The position numbers and the translations under genes are program-made. Below the pieces are notes generated by a model. The model made no database searches, was not told the origin of the DNA, and worked only from the letters and a program-made list of their open reading frames with translations. DNA of 64,000 nucleotides from JAVDCA01 sp035293985 (GTDB lineage Bacteria; Pseudomonadota; Alphaproteobacteria; Rhizobiales; Xanthobacteraceae), in the NCBI GenBank assembly GCA_035293985.1, contig DATGLS010000045.1:186001-250000 (forward strand). The letters are read 5' to 3'. Shown piece by piece: positions 10,623 through 20,552 of this stretch (position 1 is the stretch's first letter; the number at the start of each line of letters is the position of its first letter).

Positions 10623-10985
10623 CTACAGACTGAAATGCGAGATGATCTCGGCGATCAGCTCGCTCTTCTTGGCCGCCGCGTCGCGAGGCTCGCCCAATTG
10701 CGGGCGCCCAAGCGATTTGCCGCCGACATCGATCTCGCCCTGCTCTCCCACCACGATGGCGAGCCCTTCCGAGAAATGGCCCTCCTCGGGCCGCTCCAGC
10801 AGCAGGCGCCCCCCGTCGAACGAGCTCGCGATGCCGCGCTCCTTGAGCTTGCGCGAGGGCGCGACGTCGGCCTCATAGAACCCCTTGAGGAAATCGCAGG
10901 CGGCGGCGCGCCGCCGCCGACGATCGGCTTCCTCCTCGGCCCGCCGCGCCTCGAGCGCGGCAAGCGCCTTGTCGACCTCGGACAC
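10623..10985 (-). CDS. Small unknown protein inside the suf operon
   Basis: This 120-residue reading frame exactly fills the space between the sufB stop (six bases upstream) and the sufC start (16 bases downstream), which argues that it is a real gene. The first 30 residues form a highly charged Arg/Glu helix. The rest (FLKGFYEADVAPSRKLKERGI, then GLAIVVGEQGEIDVGGKSLG and a C-terminal helix) looks like a small folded domain. There is no cysteine-rich motif: only one cysteine, in ACDFL. I do not recognise a family. Its place suggests an accessory role in SufBCD function or regulation, but no function can be read from it. Confidence 0.75.
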   Translation of the reverse strand: MSEVDKALAALEARRAEEEADRRRRRAAACDFLKGFYEADVAPSRKLKERGIASSFDGGRLLLERPEEGHFSEGLAIVVGEQGEIDVGGKSLGRPQLGEPRDAAAKKSELIAEIISHFSL

Positions 10986-10991
10986 GGTTTC

Positions 10992-12473
<1,482 letters not shown>

Positions 12474-12568
12474 TCGTCCCTCCGCTGCGGATTCAAGGTC
12501 CGCGGGTTGGATTTAGGCATATGGTGTTCGGACCGACTCCGAAGCTCACCCTCGTTTGCATTGGGATA

Positions 12569-13732
12569 TCAGGCCGCGAGGCCCGTTTTCTCCCTCTTAG
12601 ATAAGCGCGAAACGACTTTACTCCAAGCGATAAGGAACCCCGCGAGGGCGTTTTCGCGGGTTTCCCAGCCGAGGCTCACGCGGATCGCCCCGCCCGCCAG
12701 GTCCGGCGCAACACCCATGGCTGCAAGCACGTGGGAGGGCGCGACCTTGCCGGAGGAGCAGGCCGAGCCCGACGAGACCGACACCCCGGCGAGATCAAGC
12801 GCAATCAGGGCGGTTTCCGCCTTGAGGCCCGGAACCGCGAACAGGGTCGTGTTGGGCAGCCGTTCCGCGCCGGCGCCAAAAATCACAGTGCTGGGCGCCA
12901 GTTCGCGCAATCCCGCTTCCAGGCGCTCCCGCAAGGCCGCGATCCGCGCACCGTCGGCTGCCAGCGCCTCGCCCGCGGCCTGCGCGGCCGCGCCGAAGCC
13001 GGCGATCGCTGCCACATTCTCGGTGCCGGCGCGGTGCCCGCGCTCCTGCCCACCGCCCTTGATCAAGGGCTCATCGAGCGCGAAGCGCTCCGACGACATC
13101 ACCAGCGCGCCGCTGCCTTGCGGGCCGCCGAGCTTGTGCCCCGAAATCGTCAGAAGGTCCGCACCCAGCTCCTTGATACTGCACGGAATTCGCCCAGCGG
13201 TCTGGATGGCGTCGACGTGTAGCGTGCCGGCGGCCGCGTGGGCGATCTCGGCGGCCGCCGCGACCGGCTGGACCACCCCGGTCTCGTTGTTGGCGTGCAT
13301 GATCGAGACCAGCGCCTCCTCGCCCTGCCCATGGAGCTCTTCGAGCCGGGCCTTGAGCCATGCCAAATCGACGATGCCGTCGGGCGTTACCGGAATTTCC
13401 TCAATCTGATCCGCAGGAAAACGGCCGCCGCTGCGCACCGAAGGATGCTCGATCGCACTCACCAGGAGACGCTTGAGCCGGCCCATCATCGGGGTGAGCG
13501 CCAGCATGTTGGCCTCGGTGCCGCCCGAGGTGAAGACCACCGCGCCGGCCGGCGCCCCGAGCAGGGCCGCGACCTGCTCGCGTGCGGTCTCGACCAGATG
13601 CCGAGCCGCCCGCCCCTCGGCGTGGACCGAGGATGGGTTGCCGACCCGCTCGAGCGCCGACATGAACGCCTTGCGCGCCGCCGGACGCAGCGGCGCGGTC
13701 GCGTTCCAGTCGAGATAAACGCGCTCGGTCAT
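12569..13732 (-). CDS. Cysteine desulfurase, NifS/IscS-like, first gene of the suf operon
   Basis: This 387-residue PLP enzyme of the NifS/IscS group I type probably supplies sulfur to the SUF scaffold. It shows YLDWNATAPLRP, the aldehyde-binding segment SGGTEANMLAL, HANNETGVVQPV, the PLP lysine in SGHKLGGPQGSGAL, and the catalytic cysteine in SSGSACSSGKV. ATG at 13732 (MTERVYLDWN) matches the family start; a TTG seven codons earlier is the alternative. Alphaproteobacterial suf operons commonly carry such a second desulfurase at the front. The ICE-like palindrome lies about 120 bases upstream. No Rrf2/IscR gene is present next to it. Confidence 0.92.
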   Translation of the reverse strand: MTERVYLDWNATAPLRPAARKAFMSALERVGNPSSVHAEGRAARHLVETAREQVAALLGAPAGAVVFTSGGTEANMLALTPMMGRLKRLLVSAIEHPSVRSGGRFPADQIEEIPVTPDGIVDLAWLKARLEELHGQGEEALVSIMHANNETGVVQPVAAAAEIAHAAAGTLHVDAIQTAGRIPCSIKELGADLLTISGHKLGGPQGSGALVMSSERFALDEPLIKGGGQERGHRAGTENVAAIAGFGAAAQAAGEALAADGARIAALRERLEAGLRELAPSTVIFGAGAERLPNTTLFAVPGLKAETALIALDLAGVSVSSGSACSSGKVAPSHVLAAMGVAPDLAGGAIRVSLGWETRENALAGFLIAWSKVVSRLSKREKTGLAA

Positions 13733-13853
13733 GGGGTTATCGAGGGTCGCCAAACCACATCATAGGCCTTGCTTTTTGCCCTGCCTGTTATGGTAGAAAG
13801 CCCCGGCTCGCGCGCACCGCCAGCGCAGCAGCCCCCGGAAGCCTTCCGAGATA

Positions 13854-13868
13854 TTAGAATAGTTCTAA
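13854..13868. promoter_or_regulatory. Candidate ICE / Irr box upstream of suf operon
   Basis: TTAGAA-TAG-TTCTAA is a perfect six-base inverted repeat with a three-base spacer in the divergent region between the suf operon and the hydrolase. It closely resembles the iron control element bound by the haem-responsive regulator Irr in Rhizobiales. A site about 120 bases before the first suf gene fits the known linkage of suf genes to iron regulation in this order. Binding is inferred from the motif only. Confidence 0.6.
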
Positions 13869-13950
13869 ATAGTTACGGCGCTTGGTGCGTATCGTCAAGC
13901 GCGCCGCCGTCGAAACTAGCTTCGCACCACGGGGTGCGCTCGAGGTCTTG

Positions 13951-14634
13951 ATGCCTGAAGTCATCTTCACCGGATCCGCTGGACGGATCGAAGGCCGTTT
14001 CCATCCGGCCAAGCAGAAGAACGCACCCATCGCGATCATCCTGCACCCGCACCCGCAGTTCGGCGGCACGATGAATCACCAGATCATCTACCAGCTCTAC
14101 TATGCGTTCGCGCACCGCAATTTCGCCGTGCTGCGCTTCAATTTCCGCGGCGTCGGCCGCAGCCAGGGCTCGTTCGACCACGGCACCGGCGAGCTGTCGG
14201 ATGCGGCATCCGCCCTCGACTGGGCGCAGACGATCAATCCCGAGGCGCGAAGCTGCTGGATCGCCGGCTTCTCGTTCGGGGCGTGGATCGGCATGCAGCT
14301 ATTGATGCGGCGGCCCGAGATCGAGGGCTTCATCTCGATCGCGCCGCCCGCCAACCTCTACGACTTTTCGTTCCTCGCCCCCTGCCCGTCCTCGGGCCTG
14401 ATCATCCACGGCGACAAGGACGCCGTGGTGCCGCAGAAGGACGTGACCGGCCTCGTCGAGAAGCTCAAGACACAGAAGGGGATCGTCATCGAGCAGAAGA
14501 TCGTGCCGGGCGCCAACCACTTCTTCGATGGCAAGATCGAGCCGCTGATGACCTCGGTGAGCGCCTATCTCGACAAGCGCCTCGCGCCCGGCGCCGAGAC
14601 GCGGCCCGAGCCGCGTGGCCGTCGCACCGGATAG
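13951..14634 (+). CDS. Alpha/beta hydrolase, COG2945-like
   Basis: This 227-residue cytoplasmic alpha/beta hydrolase carries HPHPQFGGTMNHQ (oxyanion region), FNFRGVGRSQGSFD, and the nucleophile elbow GFSFGA. A late aspartate (HGDKDAVVP) and histidine (GANHFFDGK) complete the triad. The family is widespread and mostly uncharacterised, so the substrate is unknown. The ATG at 13951 (MPEVIFTGSAG) matches relatives; the frame is open to 13882 without homology. It is divergent from the suf operon and might share the ICE-containing control region. The M28 peptidase follows 48 bases later in the same direction. Confidence 0.85.
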   Translation: MPEVIFTGSAGRIEGRFHPAKQKNAPIAIILHPHPQFGGTMNHQIIYQLYYAFAHRNFAVLRFNFRGVGRSQGSFDHGTGELSDAASALDWAQTINPEARSCWIAGFSFGAWIGMQLLMRRPEIEGFISIAPPANLYDFSFLAPCPSSGLIIHGDKDAVVPQKDVTGLVEKLKTQKGIVIEQKIVPGANHFFDGKIEPLMTSVSAYLDKRLAPGAETRPEPRGRRTG

Positions 14635-14682
14635 CGCGCCGGATTTCCTGCGCGCACCCGGCGCCGAGAAGGCGGCCACAAG

Positions 14683-15708
14683 ATGGTGCGGCGGATGTCG
14701 TTGTTCTTCGCGATCCTGATCGCCCTCGTCGTCTCCGCGATCGGCGGCGCGGTCTACTACATGGCGGGCGTGCCGGGCCGCTCCTACGGCGGGCCGCTGC
14801 CGCCGCTGACCGATGAGGAGCGCGCGCTCGCGCCGCGGCTGAAGGGCCACGTCGTCGCGATCGCCAGCCACGAGCACAACGTCGCGCACTACGACGAGCT
14901 GGAAAAAGCCGCTCGGTACATCGAGAGCGCGCTCGCGTCCTACGGCTACCGGGTCAACCGTCAGACCTTCGATGCCTACGACTATGTGTCCGGCAAGAAA
15001 CCCGTGCGCAACATCGAGGTCGTGGTCGAGGCGCGCGATGCCGGACCTGCGACCGAGACGATCGTCGTCGGCGCGCACTACGACAGTGCGCCCGGCGCAC
15101 CGGGGGCGAACGACAACGGCAGCGGCGCCGCCACCGTCATCGAGCTCGCGCGACTGCTGGCAGACCTCAAGGGCAATGCGTCACGCCGCGTCCGCCTCGT
15201 GCTGTTCGTCAACGAGGAGCCGCCCTACTTCCGCACCGCCGAGATGGGGAGCTGGCAATACGCCCATGCGCTCGCGCAGCGCAACGAGCGGGTGGTCGCG
15301 ATGTACTCGCTCGAGACGATCGGCTACTTTTCCGATGCGCCCGGCAGCCAGCGCTACCCGGCGCTGTTCGGCCTGATCTTCCCCGATCGCGGCAATTTCC
15401 TCGCCTTCGTCGGCACCCTCGCCGCGCGGCCGCTGGTGCGCGCCTCGATCGCCTCATTCCGCGCACATACACGATTCCCGACCATTGGTGGGGTCGCGCC
15501 GGCGTCCATCCCCGGCATCGACTGGTCGGACCACTGGGCGTTCGAGCAGCACGGTTTCCCGGCAATCATGCTCACCGATACGGCGCCGTTTCGCTATCCC
15601 TGTTATCACACGGCCCTCGATACGCCCGATCGTATCGAGTACGAGCGCCTCGCCCGCGTGGTCAAAGGCATCGAGCGAATGGTGCGCCATATGGCGCGCG
15701 GCTCGTGA
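14683..15708 (+). CDS. M28-family zinc aminopeptidase, membrane-anchored
   Basis: This 341-residue protein has a single N-terminal membrane segment (about residues 6-28) that places the enzyme domain outside the cytoplasm. M28 metal ligands are seen as HYDS, the bridging aspartate in GANDNGSGAA, the catalytic and metal pair in NEEPPYF, and the late histidine in CYHTALDTPD. All are intact, so it should be an active di-zinc peptidase of the Ap1/Iap type. A decayed second copy of the same gene (N-terminal anchor plus the last third) lies at 33730-34115. The nearest downstream gene is a convergent PF04392 binding protein. Confidence 0.9.
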   Translation: MVRRMSLFFAILIALVVSAIGGAVYYMAGVPGRSYGGPLPPLTDEERALAPRLKGHVVAIASHEHNVAHYDELEKAARYIESALASYGYRVNRQTFDAYDYVSGKKPVRNIEVVVEARDAGPATETIVVGAHYDSAPGAPGANDNGSGAATVIELARLLADLKGNASRRVRLVLFVNEEPPYFRTAEMGSWQYAHALAQRNERVVAMYSLETIGYFSDAPGSQRYPALFGLIFPDRGNFLAFVGTLAARPLVRASIASFRAHTRFPTIGGVAPASIPGIDWSDHWAFEQHGFPAIMLTDTAPFRYPCYHTALDTPDRIEYERLARVVKGIERMVRHMARGS

Positions 15709-15775
15709 GGAGAGCCGAAACACCGCGCCGGCGACCGGAACCCTGCAGCCAGCGTTTCGATCCCGCTGCGGGGGC

Positions 15776-16768
15776 TCATTCGATCACCTCGTCAGCGCGG
15801 GCGAGCAGCATCGGCGCGATGGTGACACCGAGCGTGTTGGCGGTTCTGAGATTGATGGCCAGATGGAACTTGGTTGGTCGTTCGACCGGTAATTCGGCGG
15901 GGTTGGCGCCGTGCAGGATCTTGTGAACATAGCTCGCGGCAGCGCGAAACTGCTCCAGCAGGTCGGTGCCGTAAGCGACGAGCCCGCCCTGCTGCACGGA
16001 TTCGTGGAAGGGGTAGATGACCGGAATCCGGTACTTCACCTCCATTTCGGCCGTCTGCTTGCTCAACGCCGTCACCAAGGGATCGGTCATGCGCAACGCC
16101 GCCTGGGCGCCGGCCGCCGCGGAGGCCTCGAATGCCGGCTGGAGATCGGCGGCGCTGCGCACCGCGGCTACCGGCTGGAGCATAAGCCCAAGCTTGTCGG
16201 CCACCGCCTCGGCGCTACGCATCTGCAGGGAGGCGTTTTGATCGTCCGGATTGATCAGTACGGCGATGCGCTTCGCCGTCGGAATGATTTCATGGAGGAT
16301 TTCGAGCCTTTTGCCGGCCAGTTCGGCGACGATGTTGGTCAAGCCGGTGATGTTGCCGCCGGGCTTCGCAAGACTGGCGACGAGGCCTACCCCGATCGGG
16401 TCAGCCACGGCAACGAAGACGATCGGCACGGTCCTGGTCGCGCGCTTGGCGGCGAGAGCTCCCGGCGTTGTTTCGACGAAGAGCACGTCAGGGGTGAGCC
16501 CGACGAGTTCGCTGGCGAGTGCCGGCAATTTGGCAAACTGGCCGTTGGCGTGACGGCTGACCATTCTGAACGTCTGCCCCTCCACATAGCCGAGCTCACG
16601 CAGGCCGGCGAGAAAGGCGGCGACGCGTGGCCGGCTGGCAGCCTCCGAGGCCGAGGCAAGGTGCGCGATGAGATATTCCTTCGGGGCGCTCTCGGCGCGC
16701 GCCGAGAACGGCCACAGCGGCGCTGCCGCGGCGCCACCGAGCAGGGACATGAAGTCGCGCCGTCTCAT
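15776..16768 (-). CDS. Periplasmic ABC-type substrate-binding protein (PF04392), lone copy
   Basis: This 330-residue protein starts MRRRDFMSLLGGAAAAPL, a twin-arginine-like export signal. The PF04392 fold follows: LRELGYVEGQ, PIVFVAVADPIGVGLV, and the conserved end LLARADEVIE. The start at 16768 is fixed by GGAGGAA six bases upstream; an ATG five codons earlier overlaps that ribosome-binding site. No permease or ATPase gene is near. It is a seventh member of the family otherwise found in the array at 24-30 kb, on the other side of the partner-switching genes and in the opposite orientation. The ligand is unknown; characterised relatives bind small organic molecules such as amino acids or aromatics. 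Confidence 0.88.
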   Translation of the reverse strand: MRRRDFMSLLGGAAAAPLWPFSARAESAPKEYLIAHLASASEAASRPRVAAFLAGLRELGYVEGQTFRMVSRHANGQFAKLPALASELVGLTPDVLFVETTPGALAAKRATRTVPIVFVAVADPIGVGLVASLAKPGGNITGLTNIVAELAGKRLEILHEIIPTAKRIAVLINPDDQNASLQMRSAEAVADKLGLMLQPVAAVRSAADLQPAFEASAAAGAQAALRMTDPLVTALSKQTAEMEVKYRIPVIYPFHESVQQGGLVAYGTDLLEQFRAAASYVHKILHGANPAELPVERPTKFHLAINLRTANTLGVTIAPMLLARADEVIE

Positions 16769-16963
16769 GCAGCGTTCCTCCATTCTATGACAAAATGGCG
16801 TTGCCTCATGAAATCGGCTCCTTCCGACGATTCCCGCTGATCCGAGCCTGACACGCCATCAACAGGCAGTCTTTGGCAGAGCCCTGAAAAGTTCTGAATT
16901 GCGGCTGCGGTGCCATGACTCCCGCGACGTTGCGGAAATCCAGATCGAGCAGGTCGCGGAAGA

Positions 16964-19048
16964 TCAACCGACCGCATCGCCAATGTTGCGATAGATCGCC
17001 ACCGCCTCGGCATGCAGCTTACGTGCCGCGGCCGCATCGCCGGCGAGCAGGCGCGCGGTGGCGAGCGCGCTCAGACACCGCGCCAGCGACTTGGTCGCGC
17101 CTGCCGGGATGAGCAGCGCGCGCGCCTTCCTCAGCAGGCGCTCGCCTTCGGCGACGTCGGGGAGAAGTTGCCCCTCGCCGGCGCGCAGCAGCATGCGGCC
17201 TTCGGCGAATCGATCGCCGAGCTGGCGGTAGATCTTCGCTGCGCGCAGGCCCTCCGTTCGATCGGCGGGATCGTCCATGTCGCGCACCTCGCCGGCCTGC
17301 CAGGAGAGCACGCGCGCTGTGACGTCGCGCGGCGTGGTCCGCGTGTGGCGGCGCAGTGCCTCCTCGATCCAGTGCCGATGCTCGAGTACCAGGCCGAGCT
17401 CGGACCACAGCACGTGACTGCCCCCGGCAAGCTCCAGCCCGAGCGCCGGATCGCCGCCCGGACCAAAGGCCCAGGCAAGCGCGGCACGCACGTCATCGAC
17501 GTCGCGCTCATAGGCCGCCGTCCATTGCGCCGACGGCGTCGTTTCCCACGCCGCGCCGGCCGCCGCGACCCGGTCGGCATAAAGCCGGGCATGGCGTCGG
17601 CGCGCCCCGATCTCACTCTCGCCGGTGAACTGCGCGCGCATGAAAATCCGGATCGACTCGAGCATGCGATAGCGCGGCTCACCGCCGGCGGTGTCGGCGA
17701 GGATGAGCGACTTCTCGACGAGGGACGCGAGCAGATCGAGGACCTCGCCGGGCGCGATGTCGCCGTCGGCGACCACTGCCTTGACGCCGTCGAGCGCTGC
17801 GCTGCCCGCAAACACGGCGAAGCGCCGGACGAACAGCTTCTCGGCGGTGGTGAGCAGCTGATAGCTCCAGTCGATCAGTGCCTGCAGGGTCTGGTGGCGC
17901 GGCGGCGCCGTGCGGGCGCCGGTGGTCAGCAGTGCCAGCCGGTCGTCGAGCGACTCCGCAAGCTGCGTCAGCGACAGGACCTTCAGCCGCGGGGCGGCGA
18001 GCTCGATCGCCAGCGGAATCCCATCCAGTCGTCGAGAGATCGCGCCGACCATTTCCGCATTGGCATCGGTGAGCGCAAAACCCGTCCCCAGCGCGGCGGC
18101 GCGCTCCTCGAACAGTCGCACCGCCGGAAATTCGCGGGCGGCACGCACATCGAGCGGCAGATCCGATGCAGGCGCCGGCAGCGAGGGCACGCGATAGACG
18201 CTTTCGCCCACAATGCCGAGCCGCTCGCGACTCGATGCCAGGACGTGGAGGCGCGGGCACGCCCGCAAGAGGGTCTCGACCACCCGACTCGCCTCGACGA
18301 GCACGTGCTCGCAATTGTCGAGGATCAGCAGCAGCTCTCTTCCCTCGAGCGCATCGGCCAACCGGTCGAGGCCGGCGCTTGCACCAGCTGCGTTTGCTCG
18401 AAGCGCCTCGGCAATGACGGAAAACACCAGCCGCTTTTCGCCGAGCGGGGCAAGTTCGGCCAAGCAGACGCCGTCGGCGAAGCGCGACGCCACAGCCCGG
18501 CCGACCTCGATGGCGAGTCGGGTCTTGCCGACGCCGCCGGCGCCGGTCAGTGTCACGAGGCGGTGCGCAGCAAGGCGCGATCTCACCGTCTCCAGATCGG
18601 CCTCGCGGCCGATCAGCTCGGAAAGCGATTGCGGAAGGTCGACGCGAGGCCTTTCGCGCGGCGGCGGCGCCGCAACCGAACGAGCCTCGCCGTGGGTTCC
18701 CGTCGGCCCGTCGGCGTGGCGGACCGGCGCGACGAAGCGATAGCCGCGTCCAGGCACCGTCACGAGATAGCGCTCGCCGCCATCCGCAGCCTGGAAGATC
18801 TTGCGCAGCGCCGACACCTGGACCTGCAGGTTGTTCTCTTCGACGACCAGACGCGGCCAGACTTCGGCCAGCAATTCATCCTTGGTGACGAGTCCGCCCC
18901 GCCTCCGCACCAGCGCCACCAGCACGTCGAAGGCGCGCTGCCCGAGCGTCACCGGCGCGCCATGCGCCAGCAACTCGCGTCGGCCGAGGTCGAGTCGGAA
19001 CGGCCCGAACTCGAACTGCTCCGGAGCGGCCATTTGCATATGCTGCAT
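16964..19048 (-). CDS. Winged-helix regulator with NB-ARC-type ATPase, short C-terminus
   Basis: This 694-residue predicted regulator starts with an OmpR/PhoB-type winged helix (about residues 12-108, with TLGQRAFDVLVALV and VPGRGYRFVAPV). An NB-ARC/STAND ATPase follows (about 140-400: Walker A GAGGVGKTRLA, Walker B LLLILDNCEHV, ASSRERLGI), then a helical/TPR-like part. Relatives commonly run past 900 residues. Here the TPR part stops abruptly at YRNIGDAVG, so it may be truncated. It starts five bases after the stop of the RsbW-like ATPase gene, making it the third gene of a STAS - ATPase - regulator operon. This is the most likely DNA-binding output of that module. Confidence 0.85.
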   Translation of the reverse strand: MQHMQMAAPEQFEFGPFRLDLGRRELLAHGAPVTLGQRAFDVLVALVRRRGGLVTKDELLAEVWPRLVVEENNLQVQVSALRKIFQAADGGERYLVTVPGRGYRFVAPVRHADGPTGTHGEARSVAAPPPRERPRVDLPQSLSELIGREADLETVRSRLAAHRLVTLTGAGGVGKTRLAIEVGRAVASRFADGVCLAELAPLGEKRLVFSVIAEALRANAAGASAGLDRLADALEGRELLLILDNCEHVLVEASRVVETLLRACPRLHVLASSRERLGIVGESVYRVPSLPAPASDLPLDVRAAREFPAVRLFEERAAALGTGFALTDANAEMVGAISRRLDGIPLAIELAAPRLKVLSLTQLAESLDDRLALLTTGARTAPPRHQTLQALIDWSYQLLTTAEKLFVRRFAVFAGSAALDGVKAVVADGDIAPGEVLDLLASLVEKSLILADTAGGEPRYRMLESIRIFMRAQFTGESEIGARRRHARLYADRVAAAGAAWETTPSAQWTAAYERDVDDVRAALAWAFGPGGDPALGLELAGGSHVLWSELGLVLEHRHWIEEALRRHTRTTPRDVTARVLSWQAGEVRDMDDPADRTEGLRAAKIYRQLGDRFAEGRMLLRAGEGQLLPDVAEGERLLRKARALLIPAGATKSLARCLSALATARLLAGDAAAARKLHAEAVAIYRNIGDAVG

Positions 19049-19053
19049 CTTGC

Positions 19054-19494
19054 CTAGGGCCCTTGCCCCGGCCCGAATCTGAGCGTGAGGCGGTTCCAGC
19101 CGTCGCGTCGCTCGTAGCGCATCTCGTCCGCGAAGCTGCGCATGAGGTGAATGCCGAAGTGCCCCGCGGCGGCCTCGTCGATCGACGCGGGTTTACGAAA
19201 TACCCGGGACCCGGTCGGGTCGAACTGGTCGCCGCGATCCGCAATGGTCGCCAGCACGTGATTCTGCCCATGCGCGAGTTCGACCGCGATGTCATCGTCG
19301 TGCTCGGCGGCGTCCGAATGCATGATGATGTTGGCGACCGCCTCCTCGACGCAGAGCTGTATCGCGAACAGCCGTTCGCACGGCAGCCGCGCCGCCCGCA
19401 CGAAATCCTTCACCCAATCTGCGATCGCCGCGAGTTGCGCGAACTCGGGGCGGATGGTCAGTCGGCGTGTCATGGTGGGCGCAGACGTTGTCAT
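19054..19494 (-). CDS. RsbW-like anti-sigma-type ATPase/kinase (HATPase_c_2)
   Basis: This 146-residue cytoplasmic protein has the Bergerat ATP-binding fold of the RsbW/SpoIIAB group: N-box helix with CVEEAVANIIMH, the G1 region IADRGDQFDPTG, and GHFGIHLMRSFADEMRYERR near the end, finishing NRLTLRFG. Such proteins bind and phosphorylate a STAS partner and release or capture an output regulator. The ATG overlaps the stop of the STAS gene (ATGA), so the two are translationally coupled as partners. The winged-helix regulator follows five bases later. Confidence 0.88.
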   Translation of the reverse strand: MTTSAPTMTRRLTIRPEFAQLAAIADWVKDFVRAARLPCERLFAIQLCVEEAVANIIMHSDAAEHDDDIAVELAHGQNHVLATIADRGDQFDPTGSRVFRKPASIDEAAAGHFGIHLMRSFADEMRYERRDGWNRLTLRFGPGQGP

Positions 19495-19832
19495 GCGATG
19501 GCAGCAAGCGCCGCGATCGCGGCGCCTCCATCCGGGACGACGGGAATGAGGTCGCTCGCGCCGGCACTGCGCAGCACCTTCGCGACATTGTTATCGGGAC
19601 AGACCAGCACCAGCTTGCCGCCTTTGCTCTGCGCGATCTTGGCGCCCATCAGCAGCAGCCGGAGCGCGTAAGACGACAGAAAGCTCACGGATGAAAGATC
19701 GACCATGATCGCCTTCTTCTCCGCCGCCACGGTGTTGAGCGGCAACTCCATCATGACGGCTGCCGCCGTATCCAGGCGCCCCTGCAGAACAACACGCGTG
19801 ATCCCATCGACGTCCTCGACCGAAATGTCCAT
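19491..19832 (-). CDS. STAS-domain anti-sigma factor antagonist (SpoIIAA/RsbV-like)
   Basis: This 113-residue single STAS domain starts MDISVEDVDGITRVVLQGRLD. The phosphorylatable serine region reads VDLSSVSFLSSYALRLLL, so candidate acceptor serines are present. It should bind the RsbW-like ATPase encoded directly downstream (ATGA overlap). In-frame codons upstream to 19904 have no homology. It is the first gene of the minus-strand half of the partner-switching region and faces a matching pair on the plus strand. Confidence 0.87.
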   Translation of the reverse strand: MDISVEDVDGITRVVLQGRLDTAAAVMMELPLNTVAAEKKAIMVDLSSVSFLSSYALRLLLMGAKIAQSKGGKLVLVCPDNNVAKVLRSAGASDLIPVVPDGGAAIAALAAIA

Positions 19833-20107
19833 CCCTGCGTCTCGCCTGGTACTTATTGTTTCGTGGTGCTGAAGCAAAAGTCGCCCTGGAATAGGATTCA
19901 GCAATTTTCAGGACTTATCAATTCGGCGACAGGGACGACCCGAGCAGGCGGCGGTAGCCTTTCGTAGTCAGCCGGAGAACTACGCGTGCGCTCGTCCCAG
20001 GTCGTATCCAAGGTCGCATCCCAAGTTGCAGCTCGCCGGATCCGCCAAGTTTCGGCGATTTTCGCGGCCCGCAATTCGGGTTCCATGAGGGTCCGCGAGG
20101 CCCACTG

Positions 20108-20542
20108 ATGGCGCGGGTCGAAATCCGACTTCCCAATCGCCGCGACAAGATGTCCGAGGTCGGCGCGATGGTCGAAAGCTTCGTCAGAGCGCAGGGGGGC
20201 TCCGGCGAGACGGTCCATGACGTTGGCGTGGTCCTCGACGAGGTGCTCAGCAACATCATCGCCTACGGATACGGGCCGGAACAGGCCGGCGAGATCGTGG
20301 TACGGGCCGACATCGTCGACGGCCGCATCGTCGTCGAGATCGAAGACGGCGGACAGCCGTTCGATCCACTGAGCCTCCCGCCTCCCGATCTTTCGGCCCC
20401 CCTGCGCGAGCGCAAGGTCGGCGGCCTCGGAATCCACTTCGTCAGGCAGCTCATGGACGAGGTCGCCTATGCGCGGGTCGGCGGCACGAACCGGCTGCGC
20501 CTGAGCAAACAGCTGCCGGTCACCCCAACCAGACGCGACTAG
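20108..20542 (+). CDS. RsbW-like ATPase/kinase, plus-strand module
   Basis: This 144-residue HATPase_c_2 protein is paralogous to the one at 19054-19494. The N-box helix reads VLDEVLSNIIAYGY, the G1 motif EIEDGGQPFDPLSLP, and the G2-like segment VGGLGIHFVRQLMDEV, followed by NRLRLSK. All ATP-binding elements are intact. It opens a plus-strand operon with the STAS gene ten bases downstream, then the permease and the phosphatase. The intervening 275 bases from the divergent STAS gene must hold both promoters, but I cannot pick them with confidence. Confidence 0.88.
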   Translation: MARVEIRLPNRRDKMSEVGAMVESFVRAQGGSGETVHDVGVVLDEVLSNIIAYGYGPEQAGEIVVRADIVDGRIVVEIEDGGQPFDPLSLPPPDLSAPLRERKVGGLGIHFVRQLMDEVAYARVGGTNRLRLSKQLPVTPTRRD

Positions 20543-20552
20543 GAGGACACGT

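Noticed and set aside
14683..15708. Frame-breaking in the intact M28 gene
   Set aside because: All metal ligands and the full length are present; only the copy at 33.7 kb is damaged.
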